Made by a program: the position numbers and the translations under genes. DNA of 64,000 nucleotides. Origin: Patiria pectinifera (taxonomy: Eukaryota; Echinodermata; Asteroidea; Valvatida; Asterinidae). The notes under the pieces were generated by a model, which saw only the letters and a list, made by a program, of their open reading frames with translations, did no database searches and was not told the DNA's origin. The stretch covers positions 15,553,430 through 15,617,429 of the forward strand of contig CM057129.1 of NCBI GenBank assembly GCA_029964075.1, in the 5' to 3' direction. This document shows, piece after piece, positions 1 through 12,004 of this stretch; position 1 is the stretch's first letter; the number at the start of each line of letters is the position of its first letter.

Positions 1-252
1 GTATGAACTGCAGTATCTTGACTATGTAGGCCCTCTGTTGGTTGGGTTATCCATTCCTTCTAAAACATTTCAAGTAGTGTTTTTTTCTCCTACATTTTGT
101 ATCCATCTTTGTGGACAGCTCTTTGACAAATACTTTGCTAAATTTCACTTTGAAATGTTTTTGTGACTTCAGGAATGTTCAGTAAATTAAAAAACCTCAT
201 CATGCTTGTGGTCAATTTGCTGTAGTACCGAAACAAATTATCCTCCCATTAA

Positions 253-959
253 AGGTAGGGTAGATCATTTGTCATTTGTGCATTTGTGCAACAAAAGTGC
301 TCAAAATACTAAGACGGGTGCTTAACAATTTACCTAGTGATGTTTTAGCTCGGTGAATATTTTGAGAAAACAATATTCTAAGATCTCGATTTCATTTCAA
401 AAGTTGCCGAGTCATGTTTTGAATTAAGCCCGAAATCAGCATCCGGGACACCTTTTTTTTTTCATTCAGCCTATAGGTCTTGTTCAAATGACGTCATTTC
501 CTACAGACATTCCACGTGCAATCGGCTGCGTCGTATTTCGAACACATTTTGAACGATAAGTGCGCGTGTTTGGAACATTTTCAACACTGCGCAATGTGTG
601 CTTGATTGCGTAAAATACGCAGCTGCAGTTCTTCTACAGAGGTGGCCGTCATTGAGCGAGCCCTATTTCATCTACACGATGTCACGCACTGCACCAATGA
701 ATCACAGCAACCGCCTGCGCGCATCCATTCACAGATTCGCCCAATTACAAACCAACTACTAACGAAATTTCCAAAAATACATCACTTGATGCATCTTTGG
801 AACTGGCAATCTTTTATTGTTTTCTTCAACATGACGTCTTGCCAGAAGAAATAATTTCACAGGGAGTTCAGTGCCATTACTATCTTTAAACCAAGTAAGA
901 TTGTCAACAATAGTTTTGTCAGTTACTTTTTGGATAGGTGCAAATGATCTACTCTACCA
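253..959. mobile_element. TTAA-flanked MITE, family A (divergent 707-bp copy)
   Basis: The element is bounded by TTAA at 249-252 and 960-963. Its inverted ends read AGGTAGGGTAGATCATTTG and CAAATGATCTACTCTACC. The right side contains the complement of the family-A subterminal block (cagttactttttggatag), also found at 7887, 49621, 49796, 58702 and 62548. It has no coding capacity and lies in a TRPM intron. Confidence 0.7.
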
Positions 960-1397
960 TTAAGCCCACTTCATGATGTTTTGACCAATACAAGCGTTTT
1001 CAATGTCTGACATAAAAGTCAGTCATGTGTGCTCTTGCATATCATGCATGCAGTTGGAACATGTAGTGTGACTTGGAGAGGTGCACATGTTGCGAGCATG
1101 CAAAGTGAGCCGGGCCTAATAGAATAGTCTGTTGTTTCCTCTGTAACAAAGTGAAATTATGTACCAATGCATGGGACCAATTTAAAAAGACGTAATTCAA
1201 ACTTTAGTTACATGTCAGGGAACTGCCCATGGTCTGAATTGAGACAGCAATGTTCCCTGTGGAAAATCCCAAGCATTTGAACCTACCCACTTGTCCCTCT
1301 ATGGAGAAGTGGCCGTAATATTTACCGAGAAATCTTGACAACCGTTGTTTTCATTTGGATTATTTTTTCCCTATTTTCGGTTGTTTTTTTTCTCCAG

Positions 1398-4300
1398 ATT
1401 CTAGCCTCAGAACCAACCCGCCTGTCCCTCAAGCTGCGAGTCTTCTACTCCTCCTACTGGCACCTCCATGAGGCCCTGGCCATCACCTTCTTCCTGATTG
1501 GGATGGGCTTCAGGTTTGCTCCGGCCACTAAGTCCGCTGGACGGGTCATCTACTGTGTGGTCATCATCATGTGGTACCTCAAGGTGCTGGAGATACTCAG
1601 CGTCAACATCTACCTGGGACCCTTCGTCAACATGATTGGCAAAATGGTCAGTATAGTGCATAATATTATTGTCGTTTATTTTTTTTCTGTAAATGAAACG
1701 GAGGATCCCTTAGAAGCACCCATGGCTTTGTAGCCCACAAGCTAGAAGAAACCTATTGGAGAGAACACAATAAGGGCCCGTGACCATTCAGCCCCGGTAT
1801 GAAAAGGGCCCCCCAGTAAGCTCGTCCCCTCCCAAGAAGTCCTTTCGTACCGTCCCAGCTACCGGCCCAGGAGCTGGTCCGGTTGCTAATCAGGAACTCC
1901 TCTATCCTGGGGTCTATTGTTTGCAAGTATTGACACATGTAATATATCCCAGAAGAAACCCGCTTGTGGTTTTCATCTCTCAGCGCGAAACAATAGAACA
2001 CTTTCGTCGGCACAGATCAAAACCCCTGCCATGCGGTTTCGCGCACAATGGGACCGTAAATTACCAAGGCGTTATGGAAGGATTTTATCTTTAATCCGGT
2101 AAGTCTGCTATTGTTCTGCTCTGGACGTTCTCTGAAGGGCAATAAATTGATGCGCCTGACTGACTTCAAAACTTCTGGTCAGACATGACCATGTACCGGA
2201 CGAGACTGGGCTGAAGACCGGACTGGCTTTGGACCGGACGAGGTACCGGGGGGCCCTTTTCATACCAGGGCTGAATGGTCACGGTCCCTAAAGAAATGTT
2301 AGATTTAGATGTGGGGGTAAAAATCCTAGAAGAACATTCTGGAGAAAGCCCACAGAATCAGGTTCGGACCGATTTAGACTGGACTACTATTTGGAAACGG
2401 GGAAATAATAAGAACCTTGACCACGACGAAATAGACATCTGGTATAAAATTAAACATCGCATTATCCCAACGAAAGCATGGCTTAACAGAATAGGTGTCA
2501 CCGAAGACGACAACTGTGTTTTATGCAACTTTATTTGGAATTTGCGATGTGCCATTTTGATAAACTATATTGACAGAATAGGTATCACCGAAGACGACAA
2601 CTGTGTTTTATGTAACTTTATTTGGAATTCGCGATGTGCCATTTTGATAAACTATATTGACTCTGATGTTGATATGCTGCAAAGATTCAAAACTAACCTG
2701 AAGCGTTTTGTTTACTTTGAAAAAAGCAGATTAGATGGCAAAGATCTTCAGAAACTGTATCTTAAGAATAACGCCATTGGTAAAATTGTTGATAACAAGC
2801 TCCTCTTTGCTTTTTGACCTGCTTTGTTTGTATTTTCCTGCCTGATTGATTTTTATTCTAAATTTCCTTTTTGAGATCCATGTGAATCTCAGTCAATTTT
2901 TTGTACATACGTTATAGATATTTTTACAGTAACAGATTTTTATTTTTCTTCATTAATTTTTTTCAGTTTGTGCTATGATCATATTATTTAGAAACTTTTA
3001 GGATACGTAAACGTACAATGTATATTTATATTTAATTTTTTTTCACATGATTTATTTTGTTTGATTTCCTTGTTCATCAATTACCCTGTTTACAGATTTA
3101 TTATTATATGTTTTTGCTTTGGAACTGTTATTTGACGTTGGTTTTGGAATTGAATAAATGAGTTTTCCTAAACGCTACAGAGATAAAAAAAAAAAACGCT
3201 GGGACTAAAAACCCAGTCCACGTGTTGATCTGGGAGGGAATCGAACCCGGGCCACAGTGCTGAGAGGCGAGGGAGAACCACTGTACGAACCCCACTCCTT
3301 CACCACTGATCTAAGTGACAGTTTTATTAATTTATTATGCCCAACTTAATCGGTCCATAAGTGTGCCGATGTGGAGGGATAACTTAGTTTTCAAAATTCA
3401 TTGGTGTCATTTAAATGTTTTTTTAATAGAAGGTTGTATTTTTCTATTATTGATGATCTTTTTACATTTTAATGTTTTCAAGTACTGCTTTGGGAAAGAA
3501 TGTTGCATTCTAACACCCCTTTTTTCATCATATATTTTTTCAGTAAAGGTCAGTCATTGCAAAAATGTTGAAAAGACAGGAATCTGGGACTGACAAACAT
3601 TTCTAAATTTTGTTAAAAAATATATATATATATATTTTTTTTTTAATGCACTCGACTCACCACTCGTAACTTTTGTTTAAATTAACTTGCATGCACCAGG
3701 CCTTGAATTTGGAAATTTGTAGTGCAAGGCCACTTTGTCCTTGAATGAAGCAACATTATAGAGGGCACCAAGGCCAGTAGGTAGGGCACTAAGGCCAAAT
3801 AATATCTGCAGAAGGGGCACGGAGACCGGCTAAAAAAAATGTGAATATTATTTTGGCTATCGTGTAGTATAGGGCCCCTCTTTAGTTTCGATCAAATTAG
3901 AGTCAAGGTTGTTTTTTATCACTCAAAAAATATCTTTTCAACCTAAAGCAGATTTCTCTCAATTAAATGACACCTTGTTTTGTAATTTTGAACAGTTTCT
4001 TGGGTTAGAAATTACGTTTTTTGTACGCAGTTTTATGGTTGGTGCCGTGCAAATCGCCATCTTTATTTTTCGTGTTCAGTTTTGTCTTCATCATCATTTT
4101 TACCCCCCAAATTCCCCTCAAAAATTCAAAACCTTGCCCTCTATCTATGACCTACCTGCATGTTCTAAATGTCGCCAACTAGTTTGGTAAATATAAATTA
4201 GAAGTGAATTTTGTTCTCTTAATATAGGGAACAGGTCCTGTAACTGCACGATCGCCATTTAGATCTTTTGACAATCGGAACACCCCGTGCACGCGTGTTG

Positions 4301-7300
4301 TGACTATCCTCGTTGGCCTCATACACGAACATCAATGCATATTGTGTACGCGCATTGCGCGCATGCAAGCACTGAGAAAAAGAAAGTCGGTTGTCTTTGC
4401 ACATAAGATCTGCCGTACGTACTCTTGCTGGTATGTGTGTGTGTACGAATACAGACCTTTTTTTTTCGCAGCGGGGGTGTCGCTACTTGAAGTTTGGGCA
4501 TACTCCAGAACTGGACTAGATTCAATTGTGGTACGATTGTGTATATGAACATATCGTACATAAATGTACAGTGCATTGGAAATCGCAATGGCCATGTGTG
4601 TGATTGATTCAGGATCATCAAATTACACCACAGTGAGAGAATGAATAGCTTAGTTGGTGAAGCCCCAGGACAGTGTCCATGAGGTTACGGGTTCAAAGCC
4701 TACCCAATTTAATTATGTTGTTCGATCTCATTTTGATCAAACTTTTGAACAAATTTCACTGAGCCCTTGTTACATTTCACTCACATATTTTGTTTTCACT
4801 CTTGTCTTTCCTAGATGCGAGACATGTGTTACTTCATCATACTCCTGATCATTTTCCTGATGGGCTTTGGTGTGGTGCGACAATCCGTCCTTCATCCTAA
4901 CGAAGAGTTCTCGTGGGTCCTGTTGCGGGAAGTTTTTAAAGAACCCTACTTCATGATCTATGGAGAAGTTTATGCCGACAAAATCAATCGTAAGTTCACA
5001 ATGTCTTGATCCATTAGTTACCATAGTGACCAGAAGCTGCGAAACTGAAATGCTTGTAGCAGCCACAGACAAACCAACATTTAACTTATGCGGTTTTTTA
5101 CATCCCACTGTCATTTCACAGTGAAAAGTTCCTAATTTTGTAAATTGTCAAATTAGGCACCAAAAAACAACAAATGCTCAGTAAATTTGCAAAGACAGAA
5201 ATTATGTCAGAACTTGCAATTGTCTGAAAATTATATTGACTAAAAGTAAACATTTTCAAGCTTAAAATTTGATCCAAGGGACATTTCCAGAAATTTGTTG
5301 CCATACATTTGAACAATTTAAGTGAACAGTTAAAAAAAAAAACAATTAGTAGTATTTAATATGTTGTTTTGTGTGATATTAAACTAAAAAAAAACGTTAT
5401 CAGATTGCTTTAGTTGGAAAATGTTTTGGACTTCATCCGACTTTTAAAGAAAAGTGTGCACTAAAAGGTCTATGTGAATATTTAGACAGTTCAGGGAACA
5501 TTCCAATGTGGTGATCTCTCACCATCAGTGCAGGATTCATCTTTCTGAACATACCAATTAGCTTTTAGATCGAAAGTTATTCCGAAATGCAGTTTTAACA
5601 CAAATTACTAGTAAATTAAAAATATCACTTTTACCCCTCCCAAAAAAAATATATCATTGCAAAATTCACATCAAAATCTTGTCCATTAATCTTGTCCTAA
5701 AAGTCTTTTGCAAATACAGTGGAACGTCACTCCTAAACACCACTATTCCGAACATTCGGCTATACCGAACATCGTCCTTGGCTCCCACTTTTTTTGCACA
5801 AAACGTACCGAACGTTGTTGTTGAGAAATGTCAACAAAAGAGCGACAAGTGGCTATTATTTGCCCAAGGAAAAGAAGGGGAAAGCCACCCATCAATGTAG
5901 GTAATAAGCTCAAAAACTGCGTAAGTACATAATTCAATAGTCGGCACTTGTTCAAAGTCGTCTTTCAGTAACTACCAGGGCATGCAGGGTGGAGTTCTGA
6001 AGGGCGCTATTTATTGAAAAGTGAGTACCGGATCACCGGCAGCTTAACCCTTTCCTTACCATGGGCGACTTTTGTCGACCAGAAGTACCCCCCTGCTGGT
6101 TCCCATGGGCGACTTTAGTCGACCAGGAAACCACACACAAAACACCCTCAACACAGATATATTCACTACTTTTCAGAAAGGCGGCATGTTGATATGTTTG
6201 GCCGCCCATACATCAACCACATACCATCTGAAAGAGTGTTTTCGGATCGTCCTAATGGTGTAGTTTATTCATAGTGTTAGCATTACACAAAATTGAGAAA
6301 AGTGCTTTAGAAGTATCTGAACACAATTTGAGGTATGGAGTGCCATCTGGTAATGTGGTGAAATGGCTTGCAATTTGATAAATGGGATCAAACGAACAAG
6401 AAGGCATAACTTCCGCATATCTGCACATATGGACTTCATTTTAACATCACATAAAAGAGTAAGCTTCATGAAACAATCTTTATACACAACATATATGCTT
6501 TAAATCACTCTATGGCAGTGAAAATCTGGATTGAAAAAAGTGAGTTTTCGACTTTAGTGATTTCCGCATGACTGAGCAAACAATTTGGTCCTGGGGAGAG
6601 CCAAGTCAATAAACAATGTGGTAATGAAAGGGTTAAAATTGCTATACCGAAGGATCACTACTACAAACAATTTCTGTAGATCCCGTGGCGTCCAACTGTA
6701 CTCCCTTTCACCAGTTATACCGGTACTTGATATTCCGTAATCGGAAACAGATTCTCTACACTTCTTTTATGTTTGTCATCAGCTCCTTGTGGAGAGGGTA
6801 CGAAGATGGGCCCCTGTCCTCCAGGCCATTGGACCGTCCCTGTTGCCATGGCAATATATCTAGTAGTCAGCATCATTCTACTGGTCAGCCTCTTGATTGC
6901 GGTATTCAAGTGAGTGATTATTTGTCAGGTGATTCAACTTAATCAGTATTGGATTATTTGAATTTCCAATTGATGGAAAATTCAGTTTTGCAATTTAAGA
7001 AGTATCTGAATACTGTAATATTTAGTTGATGTTCATTTATTTTTATACTTCTGAAAAGAGAATATTTAAGTATGTTTCTATGTTGTGGAGATAAAGATGT
7101 ACCTTTTTTGGTAAAGGTCACTTTCAAAATGCCAAGATTGGATTATCGAAGAAAACTTATGTTTGAAGCTCAGTCCAAACTAAAAATGTGGCTTTCGACT
7201 TTTGGCTTGAAGGCTTTTGACTAACCCCCCTCCAACAAAGACATTGACAAAATGGGAAACTGTCGACAGAGGGCTGGATAGCTCAGTTGGTAGAGCACCG

Positions 7301-10300
7301 GAGCGGCTACCCGGAGTTCAAAGGTTCAAACCCCACAACTTCTCAGTTCAAAATTATGTTTGAAAAGAAATTTTCAGTTGAGATGTTCCTTTGGTTTCCA
7401 GTTTGATGTCAGAAGATTCAGGAAAGTTCCTAGTAAAATTCCTTAGGGAGTAAGGGTTGAGGCTTGCATTTCTTCCTTCCTTCAGCAATACGTTCAACGC
7501 TGTCAACTCCATCGCCCGCCAGCTCTGGCAGTTCCAGCGCTACCATCTGACCATGAACTACGAGCAGAAGCCTTTTCTTGCCCCGCCGTTTATCATCTTC
7601 AATCACCTCTACCAGCTGATCAAGTTGGCCGTCTGTCGATGCAAGCGGTCCCGGCCCAGCAACATTGACCAGGGGCTGAGTAAGTCCATCCTGGGGAGGG
7701 AAGTGGAGAGGGGAGAGTTGTTGGATGAAGAGGTCAGAGGAAAATAAAAGGGAGACAAAAACAGACATAAAATGTTTTGGTTGAAGCAGCGGTTTTGAAT
7801 GACCAAAAAATGGCAATATGTATGAGCACACTTATTGGGAACTCAACAGTCAGTGCAGCATCTAAAAACACTTCAAAACTCCTTAAAGCTACAGTCCATC
7901 ATTTGCAGCTATCCAACAAGTAACTGACATAATTAGTGAAAAACATACTTAGTTGAAAGATAGTAAGGGAACTAAACTACCTATGAAATTATTCTTTCTA
8001 TACACGAAAGAAGGCCTTTCCAATGATGCGTCAAAAGACGCATCGTTCGAAATTTCCATTTGTAGTTCGTTTTTTATTCGGCGAAGCACGCGCAAGCATT
8101 GACACAACGCACACGCAGGCGGTTGCTTTAATTTGTCGGATCAGTGGGCGGATCAGTGAGCATAGCTGCATTCGGCTAATTGAGAACGTGTCTCAGACGC
8201 TGAATTCAGGCCCAATTCAAAACATGATTCAGCAACTTTTGATTTGAAATGGAGATCCTTAAATGTTGTTTTTCTCGAAATATACAGCTGAAGCTGAGCT
8301 GAAACTTCATTAGGTTAGTTGTTCAGCACCCTTCTTTAGATTTTGAGCACGTTTGTTGCTTCAAACGAACAAATGCACAAATGACAAATGATGGACTGTA
8401 CCTTAAAGGTAAAGGGTTTTGAAGTGTTCAAGTAACTGTGCCATACAGAGAGTCACTGCACAAAAAAGCACTGTGGAGAGCAGTGAAGTATGACAGAATC
8501 CTGATTGCCCTGAGCTTAACAGCACACAAATAAATCGTGTAGGAATTTTGAAGTGTCATCCGTACTCCGCGGGAGATGACTTCAAAGGATTTTGAAGTGT
8601 GGGTGCTCACTCTATGAGCAAAAGTGTGGAGGCAAAACATAGAATATATGTGAAATGAAAAGACTAAGAGGGTCAATTTCATCACCCAGCAGGCCCTCCA
8701 CTGATTACATTTGCTGAAATATTGTTCTATTAAGTCTGAAGCTATACCAACTGTATTGGTCTAAACCTCTCTCACAAAATCTATCCAAAATGAGCACAAA
8801 GAACTAATAGGGCACTGGCACCCTTGGATAGAGTGTTGGGTACAATTTAAGGTCACATGACCTTTTAAAAATGACCTTTAATACTTTATGGAATTGTACC
8901 AAAAGTAAATACTGTGGCTGTTTTTCATCTTTACTTACAATATCTCGTACACCTTATTGAAGATGTAAAAGTTATGAAGGTTTTGGGTACCAAGTTCACA
9001 AACTACCTGTTAATCTATTCTACATTGTGGGGAGTGTGGCCTAGTGGTTAGGGCTCGTGACTCATGATCAGAGGGTCAGGGGTTCGAATCCAGCTGCTGG
9101 CCATATGTTGTGTCCTTGGGCAAGCCACTTTACCCCCACTTGCCTCTCTCCACCCAGGAGTATAAATGGGTATCGGCATCAGCTGGGGAGTAACCTGCAT
9201 GGACTAGCATCCCATCCAGGGGGAGTAGAAAGACTCTTAAATGTTTTATGCTATTGAAACCGGAGATAAACGCCGGCCTGATGGGCCACATTGGCTCGTG
9301 ACAGAATGTACTTTACTTTTACATTGTGTGACATTGTATTTATTCCATGACAATTCCATAAAACCACAGATTGCTTGGGTGGTTTGGGAAAGCACTGAGA
9401 CTCATGGATTAACGCGCAACCGTATTCCCAATCCTCCGCATCTTTTTCCTTTGAGGACGCACCAATCAGACAACCAAGACACTTGGGCCTCACATGTCTT
9501 TATCTTTTTATTTTCTTCTCTCAGAGCTTTTTCTGCCTCCAGAGGAGGTAGAGAAATTGAGAGATTTTGAGGAGGCGTGTCTGGAGTTGTACTTTAGAGA
9601 GAAGAATGACAAGAAACAGTCCTCCAACGACGAGAGACTTAAGATAGTCTCCCAGCGGTAACATTAACTGTTTTTTTTTTTCCCCCCTATCAAAATGGAT
9701 GGAATTTGAGAGCAAAGAAATCACGCTTACTTTCTGTCTAGAGAGACTGATATTTTGAGATGCAGTGCAAAGAGCTAATTACAACTACCCAACTGCAAGG
9801 AAAAATACTTCTGACTCTTTTCTACAAAGCTAGCTTGATGGTTAAAAAAGGAACTAATTCTTGCATTGATGTCTAAGGTGCAATGTGGAGTTGTAATTCA
9901 GATAATTGTAAATCAAGTCACAAGTCACATGTTAAGTAACAGGGAAGCTACAGTGTCAAAGAATGCCTTTGTCAGTTCATTCGATTAGCTTGACTTGAGA
10001 CTGGATGACTTGTTATTGAATGGTGCACTCACTTTTTTTTCTTGCCCCATGTCAGATTGCAGGGTGGTATGGGTTGCTTTTTAAAATATCCCGTTGAATT
10101 GACCATTCCCACCTTGCTGTTCACTGCAGAATCGAGGGCAACTCGCTTCGCTTAGAAGAGATTGTGGAGAAGGAGAACCACACTAAGTTGAACCTGAGGG
10201 CCTTCGACAGGCGCCTGCTTCACTTAGAGGAGCTGGCCTTCCAGACGACACACTCGATCTTCAACATCCAACACATGCTGAGTCTGGCCCTGACTCAGAT

Positions 10301-11402
10301 GGCAGGATGCAGCGACATGGAGAGCAGCCCTGAGGATCCTGCACCAAGCAGGGAGCACAGCCAGAGACTCCGTCACCTGGCCTTCATTCAGGACAGGGAG
10401 GAGACCGCAAAGGTGCCGCTGGAGGAAGGTCTGACGCCGGACGAACAAGTCAGATCAAAGGCAACCTTCCACCTGAGTCTCAAACGGGACCATTTCAGGT
10501 CCTTCTCCATGGACAGGACAAGCATCCCTGAAGAGGACATGTCAAGTGCAATAGCCAAGCCTCGCAGAGTCATCACAGACAAGACTGCCAACAGGTCTGA
10601 AACGGTAAAGCTGAAAAGGCCAGAATTCCTGGATCAGCTGCAGAGTACCTTAGGGAAAGAGCAGCTGCAAGTTGGCACCAAACCAAAGAAAATATCAGAC
10701 TCCAAGTCGGACAACTTGTCCAAGACAAAAAGCCCTAAGCAATCCAGGCTAAGCACATTTGAGCGGTACGCCTCAATGATTGAGCAGCAGTCCCCTGTCA
10801 AGCCAGTTGCAGCACCGATGCCAATCAAGAGACAAGTTGGATACAACGCATCAACACCGGCTTCAAGGAGCACCAATCACTTGGAGCCCAAGCTGCCATC
10901 GCGGGACTCGGACAGCAACCTCTCCACTTACAGTTCCTCCAGCATGAAGAATGGACCACACATGAGCTCCATGCCCAGGTCCACGCCTTACATGAGCGCG
11001 CCGGTCTACTCCACCATCACAGACCACATTGACTTGACCGGATTGCAGATGAGTTACCGTGGGCTCCCTTCGGCAAGCGCCAACACCAGTGCGGGTTACT
11101 TAAACCTGGATGATAACCTGACCAGCTTTGATGGGGAGGTGCCCGTGTCTCCCTTGCCTCCGTCAGTGCACCGGGAATCGCCACTCTCGGAAGCCTCCAG
11201 TGGGGGTCTTCAGCAAGCTGAACGTCGATGCTTTGAGATGATGGAGGATGCGACAGGAGACGAGACAGAGACTGTGGATGCGACGGATGATGAGCTAGAA
11301 GATGATGAAGATGACCAAGGAGGAATCCAGTTCTCCGTCAAAAACGAGGTAGAAATACACACAAACAGTATTGGGAATTCCAAAGCAGAGACAACATTTT
11401 AG
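1398..11402 (+). CDS. TRPM cation channel, TRPM1/3/6/7-type, 3' part (six exons, incomplete at 5' end)
   Basis: Coding exons 1398-1646, 4815-4989, 6783-6909, 7486-7679, 9525-9657 and 10130-11402 join with matching phases into 716 residues plus stop; all introns are GT-AG. The product is a tetrameric plasma-membrane cation channel. Exon 1 encodes S3, S4 and the S4-S5 linker (ends IGKM). Exon 2 encodes S5, the pore helix and a filter reading YGEVYAD. Exon 3 carries a Cys-containing pore loop (CPPGHW) and S6, ending AVFN. Exon 4 holds the TRP helix (WQFQRY) and the FLAPPFIIFNH block, exon 5 the connecting helix (RDFEEACLELYF), and exon 6 a coiled coil and a long polar tail. The GEVYA filter and the FEE..IEEYF-like stretch fit the TRPM1/3/6/7 branch rather than TRPM2/8. 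The last exon shows neither a Nudix domain nor an alpha-kinase, which favours a TRPM1/3-like architecture. Earlier exons lie upstream of the window. Confidence 0.93.
1774..2288. mobile_element. 515-bp MITE with about 42-bp terminal inverted repeats
   Basis: Left arm 1774-1816 and right arm 2247-2288 are near-perfect inverted repeats (core TGACCATTCAGCCC and GGTATGAAAAGGGCC). It has no transposase frame and abuts a LINE remnant on its right side. The superfamily is not clear. Confidence 0.75.
2289..3195 (+). mobile_element. 5'-truncated LINE remnant with poly(A) tail
   Basis: A frame ending at 2817 encodes the C-terminal part of a non-LTR retrotransposon ORF2: an IWYKIKHRIIPTKAWLNRIG block followed by a Cys-containing stretch (NCVLCNF) like the zf-RVT region of L1/Tx1-type elements. 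About 29 residues around RIGxTEDDNCVLCN are tandemly duplicated. A roughly 370-bp AT-rich 3' region ends in aataaatgag and an A-run (3186-3195). The reverse transcriptase core is missing, so it is dead. Confidence 0.65.
3855..4560 (+). mobile_element. Family-B repeat containing a MITE with GCGATCGTGTAGTG-like ends
   Basis: The part 3855-4257 has inverted ends (ggctatcgtgtagtatag and ctgcacgatcgcc). The whole block to about 4560 matches the reverse complement of 33870-34560 at high identity, including the stretch cgccaactagtttgg and a segment whose chance translation reads KICRTYSCW. A shorter copy is at 39394-39797. There is no believable coding region. Confidence 0.65.
4641..4715 (+). repeat. 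tRNA-derived SINE head
   Basis: A-box-like tagcttagttggtgaag is followed about 40 bp later by a B box (acgggttcaaagcc). No acceptor stem can be formed, so it is a SINE relic and not a tRNA gene. Confidence 0.4.
4815..6909 (+). CDS. TRPM pore-forming exons (S5, selectivity filter, S6)
   Basis: Exon 4815-4989 (acceptor ttcctag, donor C|gtaagt, phase 1) gives a hydrophobic S5 (FIILLIIFLMGFGVVRQSV), then EPYFMIYGEVYAD. The filter Glu matches the acidic residue conferring divalent permeation in TRPM3/6/7 family members (family knowledge). Exon 6783-6909 (acceptor gtcatcag, donor AA|gtgagt) gives two pore-loop Cys in CGEGTKMGPCPPGHW, then S6 (YLVVSIILLVSLLIAVF). The intron 4990-6782 contains one TTAA-flanked MITE at 6048-6632. 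Confidence 0.9.
6048..6632. mobile_element. 585-bp TTAA-flanked MITE with CCCTTT ends (piggyBac-like)
   Basis: TTAA at 6044-6047 and 6633-6636 flank ends CCCTTTCCTTACCA and TGGTAATGAAAGGG. Just inside the left end, the motif CCATGGGCGACTTT(T/A)GTCGACCAG occurs twice (6059 and 6103). TTAA target duplication with CCY-type termini is typical of the piggyBac superfamily. No transposase is present. Confidence 0.7.
7263..7345 (+). repeat. tRNA-like sequence (SINE head)
   Basis: tRNA-like A box (tagctcagttggtagagc) and B box (ggttcaaaccc) are present, but the first and last seven bases do not pair. Interpreted as a decayed tRNA-derived SINE in a TRPM intron. Confidence 0.45.
7887..8402. mobile_element. 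TTAA-flanked MITE, family A (516 bp)
   Basis: TTAA at 7883-7886 and 8403-8406. The ends read AGCTACAGTCCATCATTTG and CAAATGATGGACTGTACC. It shares subterminal and central sequence with the copies at 49796-50304 and 62548-63054, including the words gaaagaaggcctttcc and agctgaagctgagctgaaac. Confidence 0.8.
9028..9320 (+). repeat. tRNA-derived SINE, family 1 (full copy)
   Basis: The head ggggagtgtggcctagtgg (A box) is followed by ggggttcgaatccagc (B box), a body containing gagtataaatgggtatcgg, and a tail aaacgccggcctgatg ending near actttactttt. A second copy with an internal deletion is at 52097-52305. Confidence 0.75.
10130..11402 (+). CDS. Terminal TRPM exon: coiled coil and disordered tail
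   Basis: The acceptor is cactgcag at 10122-10129. The first residues (IEGNSLRLEEIVEKENHTK, then heptads with LLHLEELAFQ) form the TRPM assembly coiled coil. The remaining roughly 350 residues are polar and Ser/Thr/Pro-rich, with a basic-serine patch (HFRSFSMDRTS) and an acidic run near the end (DDELEDDEDDQGG), closing with TAG at 11400-11402. No catalytic domain is visible. A weak alternative is a donor at about 11348 (GAG|gtagaa), which would trim the last residues and require another exon; none is evident downstream. Confidence 0.85.
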
Positions 11403-11464
11403 TTGAAAAACACAACCATCTAAATTGTTGTCCATGTTTACACATGAACCGGGATTGAATACCA

Positions 11465-11470
11465 AATAAA
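11465..11470 (+). promoter_or_regulatory. Possible polyadenylation signal of the TRPM gene
   Basis: AATAAA lies about 60 bp after the TRPM stop codon. Other AATAAA words occur further downstream, so the 3'UTR could be longer. Confidence 0.35.
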
Positions 11471-12004
11471 TCTTCATTCCAGGGTAGAATTAACAAGTTC
11501 ATTTCTGCATTTTTTCTGTGTACAATAATTACAAAATATAGAAACAACTTTGGATATGTGGTGTTAGAATTGTGTAGTGTACTTCAGACGCACAAAGCAA
11601 CTTTGAAATGAGCAGCTCAGGATTTTACATTGATTTTTTTTTAATTGTTTTTGTGTTAAATTCACGAGGCACTATGCTGCTATGCTGTCACGCTTGAGAA
11701 GCAATACCCAATCACTGGCTGATTATATAGAGATATATTTTAGACTTTTTGTAGATTTTTCTAGAATGTAAGTAGACATTAATGCATATGATGAGCACAT
11801 GTGATTTGTGAATTGTAATCGAGTCGATCACATGTCAGTGTCGAGACAGTAACAAAAATCATATTATTACAAGTCGAAATTACAAGTGTGGTAACTAATC
11901 ACAGGCCATTAGATAAACATTGACAAAGGAATGCCTTTGTCTAAATTCATGTGAATAGCTTGTAACTTGACACAGAAAAAAATTGTGATAGACTTGATTA
12001 CAGA

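Noticed and set aside
1780-2102. Overlapping frames of 104 and 61 residues
   Set aside because: They lie inside the MITE at 1774-2288 and have no protein-like composition.
7430-7831. 133-codon frame on the - strand
   Set aside because: Antisense to TRPM exon 7486-7679, without any recognisable protein pattern.
10130-11402. Alpha-kinase or Nudix domain at the TRPM C-terminus
   Set aside because: The whole exon after the coiled coil is low-complexity polar sequence without either fold's motifs.
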